Shown here: positions 53,988 through 63,110 of the stretch, in pieces
Numbering within the stretch: the first letter of the stretch is position 1
Layout of the letters: each line of letters opens with the position of its first letter
Assembly (NCBI GenBank): GCA_949788275.1
Contig: OX460916.1
Span: 62,001 to 126,000, forward strand
Reading direction: 5' to 3'
Source of the DNA: Weeksellaceae bacterium
Lineage (GTDB): Bacteria; Bacteroidota; Bacteroidia; Flavobacteriales; Weeksellaceae
DNA length: 64,000 nucleotides
The notes under the pieces: model-generated
The model's input: the letters and a program-made list of their open reading frames with translations, nothing else
What the model was told of the DNA's origin: nothing
Database searches by the model: none
Position numbers and translations under genes: made by a program

Positions 53988-54416
53988 ATAAAGACAATTT
54001 TTATTTCGGTAGGGCTTTTCTTTATGAGTTGTAGCAACACTGTACGGGAAGTAGCCGAACCAATAAGTCAAGTAGAGCGAAGTGAATCATCTAGGCGGCA
54101 TTGGTCTAGTGTCGTTGTAAATAAAGAAACGACTTTGGTAATCATTAAAAATGATACGGTAAAGTTGAAAACATCGCCTAAGCAATGGGCTAAAATAACA
54201 ACTGTTGTGAATAAAATTAATCTCTCTGAACTAGCTAATTTGAAAGTGCCTCAGGATGCCCGTCAGCACGAATTTGATGGAGCACCCATTGTGTCTTTAA
54301 GTTTGCAAGATAATAAAGGCGGAGAGGTCTATTATTCGCCTTCCTATGATGCCAGTAAAGCACCTGCGATGATTTATGAGTTGGATAGCTTATTATCGTC
54401 ACTGGTTTCTGAATGA
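53988..54416 (+). CDS. small lipoprotein, function unknown
   Basis: 142 residues from MIKTIFISVGLFFMSCSN; an ATG five codons upstream (53973) is possible but would lengthen the signal. The lipobox FFMSC-S places it in the envelope. The mature part is small and charged, with no recognised domain; a hydrophobic DGAPIVSLSLQDNKGGEVYY section may form a beta-sheet. Divergent from the protease pair and convergent with the rhomboid gene, whose coding end overlaps it by 43 bp. Confidence 0.75.
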   Translation: MKTIFISVGLFFMSCSNTVREVAEPISQVERSESSRRHWSSVVVNKETTLVIIKNDTVKLKTSPKQWAKITTVVNKINLSELANLKVPQDARQHEFDGAPIVSLSLQDNKGGEVYYSPSYDASKAPAMIYELDSLLSSLVSE

Positions 54417-55168
54417 TGCTCATCAACAACAACAGAGGAAATTTCTTCGGCCTCAATTTCATAGGGTTGACTGGTTTGGCTGTCTAAATAGCGTTGCCAT
54501 AATTCTTCTTCTCGTGGATCGTAATAATTCGGTTGTTCCCATGGTGCTTTTTTCTTTTGTGGTCCTAGTCGTCGGAAGAGATAGGCGAAAAATAACCCGG
54601 TGATAAAACCACTAAAATGCCCTTCCCAAGAGATGGGATTATTGGTTTCTGAACCGATTATTTGAGGTAAGAAATTTTCTGGAATCATTCCCCAGATCAT
54701 ACTACCATACATAAAAATAATAATTAAGGACACCGCCATTAACCCTTTTTCTTTCCGAAATAATCCACTAAAAAACAGGAAGGCGGCTAACATATACACG
54801 ATGGAACTAGCACCGATATGGCAACCGACATAGTCGTCGAGAAAGGGAGGATTTCCAATCAGCCATAAAATACTTCCCGAAATGATCCACCCAAAAAATA
54901 AGACATAATAGGCTAATCGGTCATACAGCAGGAAAGCTAAAAAACTAAGAAAAAGCAAAGGAAAACTGTTGCTGATGATATGACGCCAGCCCGAATGAAA
55001 TAAAGGCGATAATAAGATCCCTTTAAGACCTGTGAATGTTCTTGGAATAACGCCATAACAGTTTTGTAGACCAAAGCCGTTAACTTCAATAAAAAAAATA
55101 CTCCATATAGCAAGAAGTAAAAATATAGGGATAACCAGCGTTTTTTTCTGGAATGGATAATGCATCAT
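54374..55168 (-). CDS. rhomboid-family intramembrane protease
   Basis: 264 residues with six hydrophobic helices in the first ~200, then a ~60-residue acidic cytoplasmic tail. Loop/TM2 motif GWRHIISNSFPL (HxxxN), catalytic Ser in GASSIVY (~127, GxSx) and catalytic His in EGHFSGFITG (~183) make a complete rhomboid active site. It cleaves TM segments of membrane proteins; substrates unknown. The start may be Met1 or Met2 (MM). The last 43 bp overlap the convergent lipoprotein gene. Confidence 0.9.
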   Translation of the reverse strand: MMHYPFQKKTLVIPIFLLLAIWSIFFIEVNGFGLQNCYGVIPRTFTGLKGILLSPLFHSGWRHIISNSFPLLFLSFLAFLLYDRLAYYVLFFGWIISGSILWLIGNPPFLDDYVGCHIGASSIVYMLAAFLFFSGLFRKEKGLMAVSLIIIFMYGSMIWGMIPENFLPQIIGSETNNPISWEGHFSGFITGLFFAYLFRRLGPQKKKAPWEQPNYYDPREEELWQRYLDSQTSQPYEIEAEEISSVVVDEHHSETSDDNKLSNS

Positions 55169-55231
55169 TCTGTGGCGTTTGCCAAGATGATTTCAGAAAC
55201 CATTCCTTTTTGGGAAAGATGACAGAACGGC

Positions 55232-56224
55232 TTATTTTGTTTTAAAATAAATAAGGAGTTCTTGGGCGAGTTTTGTCCATTTTATATAGCTGTTTCCGAG
55301 CTGTTTATTTTGAACAGCAATTTTATGTTGATAATTTAAATGACGAAGCACCTCGCCATAGGCTTTTATCAAGGAATAAGAAGGGTCATAGATATGGGTT
55401 GCTTCTGAATTAGTCCCATTGACTTCAAGAATGACAAAATTGCCGTTTTTTAAAGCTTCCGCCGATGGTGATTTTACATCGAAACGTCCATAGTAGAAAC
55501 CATCGATGTTTTTCGATACCGCATCAATCGCTTTTTCCAAGGCGTTAGTTTTTAAATGGCTAGCATCTAAAAAAGTGGTGCCTCGTGAATGATTACCAAT
55601 AGGTTCTAAAAGGAGAGTGGTGTTTTGGGGAAGTATTTCCTTTAACCGCACGGCATATTTGCTTAATAAATACGTTTTATTTCGAAATGCGCGGTAGTTA
55701 TTTAGAATTAATTCTTGAATGGTCGATTGACCATCCCCTGCAATGGTTAGAAAGTCTTTTTCAGTCACTGAAATTATTTTTCCGTGTTCTTCCATCGGCA
55801 TACGTACATAAAAAATACCAAATTCTTTAGGGTGGGCACAATAGTCTTGTATAATTAAATCGGTTGAATACGTTTGGGTATATACTTGCCAATCGGTGGT
55901 GTTCTTTATAATTTCAACGCCTGTTCCTCTTTCACCTAAATTGGGTTTTGCAACAAAAGGGGTTTTTAAGGGCAACGTTGAAGAACGAACTTCTGAAAGG
56001 TAGAGGGTTTTGGGTAGATAGGCGGTCGGGATATTTTTTAAAAAATCATATTTGGGGTAATTGATAAAGCCGCCGTAAAGAAAGCCCGGATTGGCGGTAC
56101 AAAAATAAGCCGGTGCTTTGGTCTTCAGCACAAAATAAATATAAAAAGGGGTTAATGGGCCATAAAATGCCCAAAAAGGCCAATATTCATAGCGGCTCCA
56201 TTTTAACCAAAAATTTTTCAGCAT
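55232..56224 (-). CDS. ATP-grasp-fold enzyme
   Basis: 330 residues. The ATP-grasp core is visible: FVAKPNLGERGTGVEII (P-loop-like, ~90), IIQDYC and HPKEFGIFYVRMP, and the metal-binding VILEVNGTNSEATHIYDP (~273, E and N ligands). It couples a carboxylate to an amine or similar nucleophile using ATP; the exact ligase type is not clear (a D-Ala-D-Ala-ligase-like or sugar/peptide ligase). Its start overlaps the DinB-like gene by 7 bp, so they are cotranscribed. Confidence 0.75.
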   Translation of the reverse strand: MLKNFWLKWSRYEYWPFWAFYGPLTPFYIYFVLKTKAPAYFCTANPGFLYGGFINYPKYDFLKNIPTAYLPKTLYLSEVRSSTLPLKTPFVAKPNLGERGTGVEIIKNTTDWQVYTQTYSTDLIIQDYCAHPKEFGIFYVRMPMEEHGKIISVTEKDFLTIAGDGQSTIQELILNNYRAFRNKTYLLSKYAVRLKEILPQNTTLLLEPIGNHSRGTTFLDASHLKTNALEKAIDAVSKNIDGFYYGRFDVKSPSAEALKNGNFVILEVNGTNSEATHIYDPSYSLIKAYGEVLRHLNYQHKIAVQNKQLGNSYIKWTKLAQELLIYFKTK

Positions 56225-56709
56225 GGGTTCGATTGGTGATTAATAGTAGAATAAGCATATCCAAAAGTAGGGGGGACTTCGATGTTTGGGAAATCGGCTG
56301 CCAAGGCTATTTTAAGGATGGCTGCATGATGGATTGCATGATCTAGGCAATACAGTAATTCTCGACCAATGGTTGTGGGAAGACTGTGTTTGATAGCGTT
56401 AAGGCTGTAGGTTAAACGGATAGCCTTTCCTTGATCAATTGTCGAAAAATCCATCATGATTTTCTCCAAGGAATGAAGGGCCAATTCCAGGTTAGTTTCT
56501 AACCTTAAATCCCTTGGTCGTTCATCATAACAGATAAATTCAGAGGTGTAAAGCACACAGCTGTAAAATTCAATCACATGCCGAATCTGCTGACCCAAAG
56601 ATGCATTTCCTAAGAGAGAAAGTGGTTGGGTGTACTCATCGTCTGTGAGTTGTTGTAAAATACTTCGATATATCCTTAAACTCGCTATTGTCGCTTCTTT
56701 CATATTCAT
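56218..56709 (-). CDS. DinB-like four-helix metalloprotein
   Basis: 163 residues. Three His expected for a DinB/YfiT metal site are at QQIRHVIEFY (~48) and LDHAIHHAAILKIA (~128-132), in a mostly helical protein. Family members are metal-binding thiol-transferase-like or stress proteins; here the function is unknown. Transcribed with the downstream ATP-grasp gene (7-bp overlap). Start at Met1 or the nearby Met3. Confidence 0.8.
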   Translation of the reverse strand: MNMKEATIASLRIYRSILQQLTDDEYTQPLSLLGNASLGQQIRHVIEFYSCVLYTSEFICYDERPRDLRLETNLELALHSLEKIMMDFSTIDQGKAIRLTYSLNAIKHSLPTTIGRELLYCLDHAIHHAAILKIALAADFPNIEVPPTFGYAYSTINHQSNPC

Positions 56710-56733
56710 GATCCTTTTACAAAGATAAATTTT

Positions 56734-56741
56734 TACATTTG
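56734..56741 (+). promoter_or_regulatory. -7 box of the NRDE gene; decides its start
   Basis: TACATTTG overlaps a possible ATG at 56739, so that codon would lie upstream of transcription; the ATG at 56760 is therefore the real start. Confidence 0.55.
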
Positions 56742-56759
56742 AATCTAAATGAAAATCAA

Positions 56760-57410
56760 ATGTGTATTGTCAGTTTTTATAGAAATAACGATCAAATTGT
56801 TTTAACCCATAATCGGGATGAAGAAATTAAGCGGTTAGCATCTACGGATGTGGAAGAACATGTTTTTTTGGGGAAGACTTATAGGGCACCAGTCGATCAA
56901 AGAGCCAAAGGGACTTGGATGTTTTTATCCGATCAATACATGGCTTGTATTCTCAATGGCGGCAAAGAAAAAACGATCATCAAAGACGCCCATTACCGTT
57001 TAAGTCGTGGAATTATTTTATTGCATCTCTTAAAGTACAATTCGGTACCCGAATTTATAAAAGCGGAAAATTTGTCAGCTATAGCCCCTTTTACCATTTT
57101 TGTATACGACCGCATCGCCCAAGAAAGTTACAAACTATTTTGGAATGAAAAAGAACTGACCGTTGAAGAATTTGGATCAGAAAATTTTATTTCGCATTCG
57201 TCTACTACACTTTATACCGAGGCACAAGCCGCCTACAATACAACACAGCTAGAAAATGGACTTCAATGGACGCCAGAAGAAATTTACGAGAAACACTTCG
57301 CGCTTAAAATGGAAGACGGACAGGTTGCACCAGGTTTAGCCACTACCAGTATTACCCAAATACGAGTTGAAAATAATACAGGAAAGATGCAATATTGGCA
57401 GTTATTCTAA
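56760..57410 (+). CDS. NRDE/TANGO2-family protein
   Basis: 216 residues from MCIVSFYRNNDQIVLTHNRDE. The Met-Cys N-terminus with an NRDE motif (HNRDE) is the family mark; removal of Met would expose Cys2 as an N-terminal nucleophile, a suggested mechanism for this group. Cellular role is uncertain (linked to stress and, in eukaryotes, to metabolic disease as TANGO2). A start seven codons upstream is excluded by the promoter box and would hide the Cys. Stands alone before clpC. Confidence 0.85.
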   Translation: MCIVSFYRNNDQIVLTHNRDEEIKRLASTDVEEHVFLGKTYRAPVDQRAKGTWMFLSDQYMACILNGGKEKTIIKDAHYRLSRGIILLHLLKYNSVPEFIKAENLSAIAPFTIFVYDRIAQESYKLFWNEKELTVEEFGSENFISHSSTTLYTEAQAAYNTTQLENGLQWTPEEIYEKHFALKMEDGQVAPGLATTSITQIRVENNTGKMQYWQLF

Positions 57411-57523
57411 TTTTAATCCCAAAAAATACGACTTAAAATCTTTAATTAATCAGATTTGGACAAAGGCATAATTTGTGCTATATTCTCCTTGATTAAGTAA
57501 AGTAGTTATACATATAAAAAAGA

Positions 57524-60049
57524 ATGAACGATAATTTCTCACAACAAGTAAAAGACGTAATTGCTTTTTCTAAAGAAGAAGCCTTACGATTAGGGCACGA
57601 CCAAATTGGTACAGAACACCTTCTATTGGGAATTATCCGTGATGGAGAAGGGAAAGCCGTATCGGTTTTGGAAGCCTTGAACCTCGATTTAAATGATATA
57701 CGCCAGAAGATCGAAAGTATCAATCCAGCTCGGGAAACAGAGGGGAATCATATAAAAAATTTAAGCCTAACCAAACAAGCGGAAAGGGCGTTAAAAACCA
57801 CCTTCTTAGAAGCCAAATTATTTAAAAGTGCAACCGTCAATACAGTTCACTTATTACTTTGTATTCTTCGAAATGAGAATGATCCCATTACCAAATTAAT
57901 GAACAAATTGGCCATTGATTATGATACGGTAAAAGAAGAGTTTAAATTTCAATTTCAAGATGAAGAAGCGACCAAAGGACCTCGCGCTGAAAACCCTTCG
58001 TATGAAGGCGATTCAGATGCCAGTGAATTCGAGCGAGCTTCTACACAAAAGGCGCCTTCAAAAAGTAAGACACCTGTTTTAGATAATTTTGGACGCGACT
58101 TAACAGCCATTGCCCAAGAAGGTAAATTGGATCCGGTGGTTGGTCGTGAAAAAGAAATTGAACGCGTATCTCAAATTTTATCGAGACGTAAAAAGAATAA
58201 TCCCCTTTTAATAGGTGAGCCAGGTGTAGGTAAATCGGCTATAGCCGAAGGTTTAGCCCTGCGCATTATTCAACGCAAAGTATCACGGGTCTTATTCAAT
58301 AAGCGCGTTGTTACCCTAGATTTAGCCAGCCTAGTCGCCGGTACTAAATACAGAGGACAATTCGAAGAGCGCATGAAAGCCATTATGAACGAATTGGAGA
58401 AAAATGATGACATCATTTTATTCATCGATGAGTTACATACCATTGTGGGTGCTGGTGGAGCAACCGGATCACTGGATGCTTCAAACATGTTTAAACCCGC
58501 GTTAGCTCGTGGAGAACTACAATGTATTGGTGCAACAACCCTAGACGAATACCGTCAGTATATTGAGAAAGATGGAGCCTTGGTGCGACGTTTTCAAAAT
58601 GTGATGGTAGAGCCTACAACGCCAGAAGAAACCTTGCAGATTCTTCACCAAATTAAAGAAAAATACGAAGCGCATCACAATGTAAATTACACAGACGAAG
58701 CATTAAAAGCCTGTGTAAACTTAACAAACCGTTATATTTCCGATCGTTTCTTACCCGATAAAGCCATTGACGCTTTAGACGAAGCCGGATCGCGTGTTCA
58801 TATTAAGAACATCAAAGTCCCCCAAGAAATTTTAGACTTAGAACAAAAGCTAGAAGAAGTTCGCGAAGAGAAAACCAAAGTGGTAAAATCGCAGAAATAC
58901 GAAGAAGCTGCACGCTTACGCGATTCTGAAAAACAACTTGAATCTGATCTTAAACGCGAGCAAGCCCAATGGATGCAAACGTCTAAAGAAAACAGAGAAA
59001 CCGTCACCGATGAAAACGTTGCCGAGGTTGTTTCTATGATGAGTGGCGTACCTGTACACCGTGTAGCCGAAAAAGAGCTGAAGAAACTCGCACAAATGGA
59101 CGAGCTAATGCGTGGTAAAGTCATCGGTCAAAACGATGCCGTTGCCAAAGTCGTTAAAGCGATTCAACGGAACCGTGCCGGATTAAAAGATCCCAATAAA
59201 CCGATTGGGTCATTTATTTTCTTAGGAACAACCGGTGTGGGTAAAACGCAATTAGCGAAAGTTTTGGCCCGTGAATTATTCGATTCATCCGAAGCCTTAA
59301 TTCGCATCGATATGAGTGAATACATGGAGAAATTCGCTGTATCTCGCTTAGTAGGAGCACCTCCGGGTTATGTAGGTTACGAAGAAGGCGGACAATTAAC
59401 CGAAGCCGTTCGTCGTAAACCCTATGCTGTTATCCTATTAGATGAGATCGAAAAAGCCCATCCCGATGTGTTCAATATCTTATTACAAATCTTAGACGAT
59501 GGGTATGTAACCGATAGTTTAGGTAGAAAAGTAGATTTTAGAAATACCATTATTATTCTAACCTCAAACATTGGTACACGTCAGTTAAAAGATTTCGGAG
59601 ACGGTGTTGGTTTTGGAACAACAGCCAAAAAAGATTCCATCGACGATCGCGCAAAATCGACCATCGAAACAGCGCTTAAGCGTGCTTTTGCACCTGAGTT
59701 CTTAAACCGTATCGACGATATTATTTTCTTTAACTCTTTGTCAAAAGAAAACATTATGTCGATTATCGATATCGAATTAGCGCAATTATTTGAACGTTTA
59801 ACGGCTTTAGATTACCATTTAGAACTAGCTGAAGACGCTAAAAACTTTATTGCCGACAAAGGGTTCGATAAAGATTATGGGGCACGTCCTTTAAAACGAG
59901 CTATCCAAAAATACATCGAAGACCCAATGGCCGAAGAGATTATTAATACCAAGGTAACAGAAGGTGACCATTTGCTACTCGAATTAAACGAGGCAAAAGA
60001 CGGTGTGAAAATTACGGTCAAAGAAAAAGCAGAAGAAAGCAAATCATAA
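57524..60049 (+). CDS. clpC: Clp protease ATP-binding subunit ClpC
   Basis: 841 residues. Two Clp_N repeats (1-145), AAA-1 with Walker A GEPGVGKS (231-238), a UVR-like linker ([19 protein letters not shown], about 445), AAA-2 with GTTGVGKT (~565) and ARRK-type sensor regions, and a C-terminal D2-small domain. A VGFG region in AAA-2 precedes the hydrophobic loop needed for ClpP docking. ClpC unfolds proteins for ClpP. Followed 22 bp later by a strong terminator; monocistronic. Confidence 0.95.
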   Translation: MNDNFSQQVKDVIAFSKEEALRLGHDQIGTEHLLLGIIRDGEGKAVSVLEALNLDLNDIRQKIESINPARETEGNHIKNLSLTKQAERALKTTFLEAKLFKSATVNTVHLLLCILRNENDPITKLMNKLAIDYDTVKEEFKFQFQDEEATKGPRAENPSYEGDSDASEFERASTQKAPSKSKTPVLDNFGRDLTAIAQEGKLDPVVGREKEIERVSQILSRRKKNNPLLIGEPGVGKSAIAEGLALRIIQRKVSRVLFNKRVVTLDLASLVAGTKYRGQFEERMKAIMNELEKNDDIILFIDELHTIVGAGGATGSLDASNMFKPALARGELQCIGATTLDEYRQYIEKDGALVRRFQNVMVEPTTPEETLQILHQIKEKYEAHHNVNYTDEALKACVNLTNRYISDRFLPDKAIDALDEAGSRVHIKNIKVPQEILDLEQKLEEVREEKTKVVKSQKYEEAARLRDSEKQLESDLKREQAQWMQTSKENRETVTDENVAEVVSMMSGVPVHRVAEKELKKLAQMDELMRGKVIGQNDAVAKVVKAIQRNRAGLKDPNKPIGSFIFLGTTGVGKTQLAKVLARELFDSSEALIRIDMSEYMEKFAVSRLVGAPPGYVGYEEGGQLTEAVRRKPYAVILLDEIEKAHPDVFNILLQILDDGYVTDSLGRKVDFRNTIIILTSNIGTRQLKDFGDGVGFGTTAKKDSIDDRAKSTIETALKRAFAPEFLNRIDDIIFFNSLSKENIMSIIDIELAQLFERLTALDYHLELAEDAKNFIADKGFDKDYGARPLKRAIQKYIEDPMAEEIINTKVTEGDHLLLELNEAKDGVKITVKEKAEESKS

Positions 60050-60071
60050 CAACAGCTCCGCTGTAAACATT

Positions 60072-60103
60072 ATCCCCAAACAACCTTGTTTGGGGATTTT
60101 TTA
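60072..60103 (+). terminator. clpC terminator
   Basis: ATCCCCAAACA / TGTTTGGGGAT stem with T-run. Confidence 0.9.
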
Positions 60104-60116
60104 TTTTTGGGTGCTC

Positions 60117-60240
60117 CAGTAAAGCACGTTGCATTTTTATTCAAAAATACAACATACTTTACTGTCGGGCTGTCCGCACTCGCTCTTGCTTCACTGCGTT
60201 ACGCAAAAGCTCAAACAATTGCTCCCATCCCTAGCACAAG
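60117..60240 (-). repeat. divergent interspersed 3'-end repeat, copy F
   Basis: An imperfect long hairpin (60117-60164, ends CAGTAAAG / CTTTACTG) is followed by CGGGCTGTCCGC ... CTCTTGC ... GCAAAAGC ... ATTGCTCCCATCCCTAGC. This aligns with the CGGGCT..CGC, CTTTGC, GCAAAG and ATCCCTGCC blocks of copy B read in the same direction. It lacks GGGCGGCCGCTGCGCGC, and its hairpin is on the gene-proximal side. 60241-60357 shows nothing recognised. Confidence 0.55.
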
Positions 60241-60357
60241 AGCTGGGTAAATTTTTTATAGCTTGACTTCAAAATATAAAACAGAAATATACTTTATTGT
60301 TAATTAGTTCAGTGAGTTACGTCCAAATGATTACTTTAAATCATGATATAAGTCATG

Positions 60358-60386
60358 TTGTTTTATTAGGTAATTTTATATATTTG
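60358..60386 (+). promoter_or_regulatory. promoter of the tRNA-like element, full consensus
   Basis: TTG (60358-60360), 18 nt, TATATTTG (60379-60386), predicting a start near 60393-60395, the first base of the tRNA-like element. Confidence 0.6.
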
Positions 60387-60394
60387 TTACCAAA

Positions 60395-60471
60395 GGGTGA
60401 TTTGTCTATTATTTAAGTAGTTATTGGAAAGTGAAGAATAATCGGTTCGAATCCGGTATCACCCTTTTTTT
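60395..60471 (+). ncRNA. tRNA-like element, 70 nt, not a canonical tRNA
   Basis: GGGTGAT (60395-60401) pairs perfectly with ATCACCC (60458-60464) as a 7-bp acceptor stem. Immediately inside it is a 5-bp T-arm with loop TTCGAAT (60441-60457), i.e. GGTTCGAATCC, the tRNA B-box. T8 and A14 are present. The rest does not form D and anticodon arms; instead CTATT/AGTAG and TTATT/AATAA hairpins are possible. Seven T follow (60465-60471). It may be a degraded tRNA, an integration site or a tRNA-derived small RNA. Confidence 0.5.
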
Positions 60472-60493
60472 ATTAACACATATTCTTAAACAA

Positions 60494-61894
60494 ATGAAAC
60501 ACTCTAGACGGAGATTCATTCAGCAGACTTCTTTAGGACTGATAGGTTTTACCTTCTTTTCAAATACTTTTTTTATTTATGGTAAATCAGTCTTATACTC
60601 TTCAAATATTGAAGAAATGCTCATTGAAGCCTCAAATTTTAAAAAGACAAAAGAATACATAAAAGCAGAGAATATCTATTTAAGTATTATACAGCAATTT
60701 CCTTCTGATAATAGAGCATATTTTGGATTAAGAAAAATTTTTTTAGTTCAAAATAAATTTATTAAAGTTATACGTCTATTTGAGAAGAGTGTAAAATTTA
60801 ATCCAGAAAATCCTGTTCTTTTAAATCAATTAGCAAAAGAATATACGAGTATACATTTGGGGAATAGTAAAGTTGTTGAGGAATTAAATTATAATTTTTC
60901 TTTAGTTGATAAAGCAAAAGAATTATATTTATTAGCTAAGGATTATTCTTCTAACTATAAATCAACAGAACGTTTATATAATGATTCAATTGTAATTGAT
61001 AATTCAATAGTAGGTCTAAATAAAATAGATAAAATTATTGAAAATGAATTAGAGGTTTTGGATGCAAGAGATAATAAGAAAGCCAAGGAAATTCTTAAAG
61101 ATAATAGATCTAAAAGCAGATTATATGAGGCTGGTCTATCAGAAGATTTACTGGTTAGTAGAATAATTAAATTAAAGAATAAGTCAAGAAATAATCAACG
61201 AGATATATATATAAAACGTACATATAGAGAGTTAATATATAAAAATATTAAATCAAAGAATTTTGGAGATGCTCATCGATTCGCAGGAGAACTTTATACC
61301 TATGACAAAGAAGATATTTTTAGTCTAAATTTATACAAAAAATCGACATATCGTAATAATAGCTTTGATACTTTAGTACTCATATGTAAAGAGAATGATG
61401 ATTTTCAGAAAACAAATTGGTCGCGAATTGGCTATATTAAAGCCTTATTAAAACGATATGAAAAAGATAATATTGCTAATTTGTCATTAATACATTCTTT
61501 GATAAATTCCTTTCATACTTTATATATTAAGAAACCTTCCACTTCCTTAGAAATTTATTTTTTAGAAGCTAAATTTTCATTTTTAAAAAAAGATTATGCC
61601 TTAATGCAAGAAAATATTAAAACTATTTCAGGTAATCTGATTGGTACTAATAATACGCATAGTTTGGTAAGATTTATGAAAATTTTTTCGAATTATTATA
61701 TGGCAATTGGTAAAAAAGATGAAGCTATTATATTAATTAATTCCTTTTTGTCAAATGCTGTTAAGGATTATATTATTACAGAGGAATTATCAAATAGAAT
61801 TCTTGCTGTGTCACAAACTAAATCTTATACCATAAAAGAGTTTGGACATCAAAAGGAAATCATGGAATTAAAAAAAACAATTCAATCCGTTTAG
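60494..61894 (+). CDS. Tat-signal TPR-like protein of the Rhs/T9SS cluster
   Basis: 466 residues from MKHSRRRFIQQTSLG; a longer reading from 60431 would begin inside the tRNA-like element and hide the signal. The N-terminus is a twin-arginine signal (SRRRFIQ) with a hydrophobic stretch (LGLIGFTFFSNTFFI). The mature part is helical with TPR-like repeats (KAENIYLSIIQQFPSDNRAYF, its central part; EKSVKFNPENPVLLNQLA). The rest is Lys/Asn-rich. Function unknown; it is followed immediately by the lamin-tail and Rhs genes, so it may serve their export or folding (inference). AT content is high, unlike clpC. Confidence 0.75.
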   Translation: MKHSRRRFIQQTSLGLIGFTFFSNTFFIYGKSVLYSSNIEEMLIEASNFKKTKEYIKAENIYLSIIQQFPSDNRAYFGLRKIFLVQNKFIKVIRLFEKSVKFNPENPVLLNQLAKEYTSIHLGNSKVVEELNYNFSLVDKAKELYLLAKDYSSNYKSTERLYNDSIVIDNSIVGLNKIDKIIENELEVLDARDNKKAKEILKDNRSKSRLYEAGLSEDLLVSRIIKLKNKSRNNQRDIYIKRTYRELIYKNIKSKNFGDAHRFAGELYTYDKEDIFSLNLYKKSTYRNNSFDTLVLICKENDDFQKTNWSRIGYIKALLKRYEKDNIANLSLIHSLINSFHTLYIKKPSTSLEIYFLEAKFSFLKKDYALMQENIKTISGNLIGTNNTHSLVRFMKIFSNYYMAIGKKDEAIILINSFLSNAVKDYIITEELSNRILAVSQTKSYTIKEFGHQKEIMELKKTIQSV

Positions 61895-61898
61895 ATAT

Positions 61899-63095
61899 AT
61901 GGAAAAAATTATACTTTCTATTATTGGTTTTTTTACAGCATAAAGTGTCATTTCTCAAATAGCTATTACTGAGATTTATTTTGACTCGGATCATATGGAG
62001 TATTCTAAAGTAGATCCTTATCATCATGCAGGGGAATTTATAGAATTATTTAATTACACCACTGAAGATATAGACATCGGAAGTTGGATTATAGCAGATG
62101 ATGAAAATAGTTTTATCTTTCCAAGGAATACTGTAGTGAAATCTAATGATTTTTTAATCATCGCATATATCAATGATGCCATTAAATCAAAAAATGCAAA
62201 TTATTTTTTAGATTTTTTTCCTACAACAAGACCCCACAGCGATAAGATTATTTATACTGATAAAATAATTTTAAATAACTACAAGGAATCAGTTTCTCTT
62301 TTTATGACAACGATTAGAGGTGAAAAATTAAATACTAATTTCTCAGGCGTTAGAATAGATGGTATATCTTGGGAATTCTCTGAAAAAAAACTACCTAAAG
62401 GAAAGTATTCAACGCATAATTTAATAACGGATTTTGATTATTACTCATCTTCATATCACAAAAATGCTCCAAAAGACTATATTAATATAGTTGAGATGAG
62501 CAGAGTGAATACATTTAATTCTAACTTCGATAAAGCTAATCCATTTGAACTATATTATAAACCATCTCTAATTAATTTAGAAGATATAACCTATGTAAAA
62601 GAGGCAATATATCAGTTTGAACATTTTGGAAAGATGAAAATAATACCTGAATTGTTTAATTTAACGTGCAATATACATATTCCTACAATTGGTTATACTA
62701 TTCCAAGTGATAATTATACGAACAGTAGATGTTTTCAATATGATTCGGCAGGAAATTACATAAATTCAATGCGATTTTGTTTAGAGCAGGCAAGTGATCC
62801 TATTGGAGATGATGAAATTGTTATAGGTGTAGAAAAAAGCATCGAAGAATTATTTTTTGTTACGCCAAACCCTACGAATGGAAAAATCACAATTTCTTGG
62901 GATAAATCATTAAAGCATTCATTATCTCAAATTTATATTATACCATTTAATGGATCAAATTCAATTCAAATAAAGTTTAATTCTCTGGATTTTGAAACGA
63001 GTTATGACTTAATAACTTTTTCAAAAGGAATTTATTTCGTGGAATTTATTTTAGAGGATGGGCGTAAAATTTCTAAAAAAATAATAAAACTCTAA
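61899..63095 (+). pseudogene. lamin-tail-domain protein with T9SS sorting domain, stop in signal peptide
   Basis: ATG at 61899 begins a signal-like MEKIILSIIGFFTA, then an in-frame TAA (61941-61943), then SVISQIAITEIYFDSDH, with the same frame continuing to 63095. Reading past the stop gives a 398-codon gene: a lamin-tail domain (GEFIELFNYTTEDIDIGSW, then NDFLIIAY) and a T9SS type A sorting domain (FFVTPNPTNGKITISWDK, ending KKIIKL). Translation restarting at 61995 would lack a signal. LTD proteins are often surface or nucleic-acid-binding modules. Located between the Tat-TPR gene and the Rhs gene. Confidence 0.75.
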
Positions 63096-63110
63096 ATAAT
63101 AAAATTCATT

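Noticed and set aside
60395-60464. Call as an ordinary tRNA
   Set aside because: The acceptor and T-arm are perfect, but with the loop TTGGAAA placed as anticodon (GGA) the anticodon stem has no pairing, and the D-stem fails too. Listed instead as a tRNA-like element.
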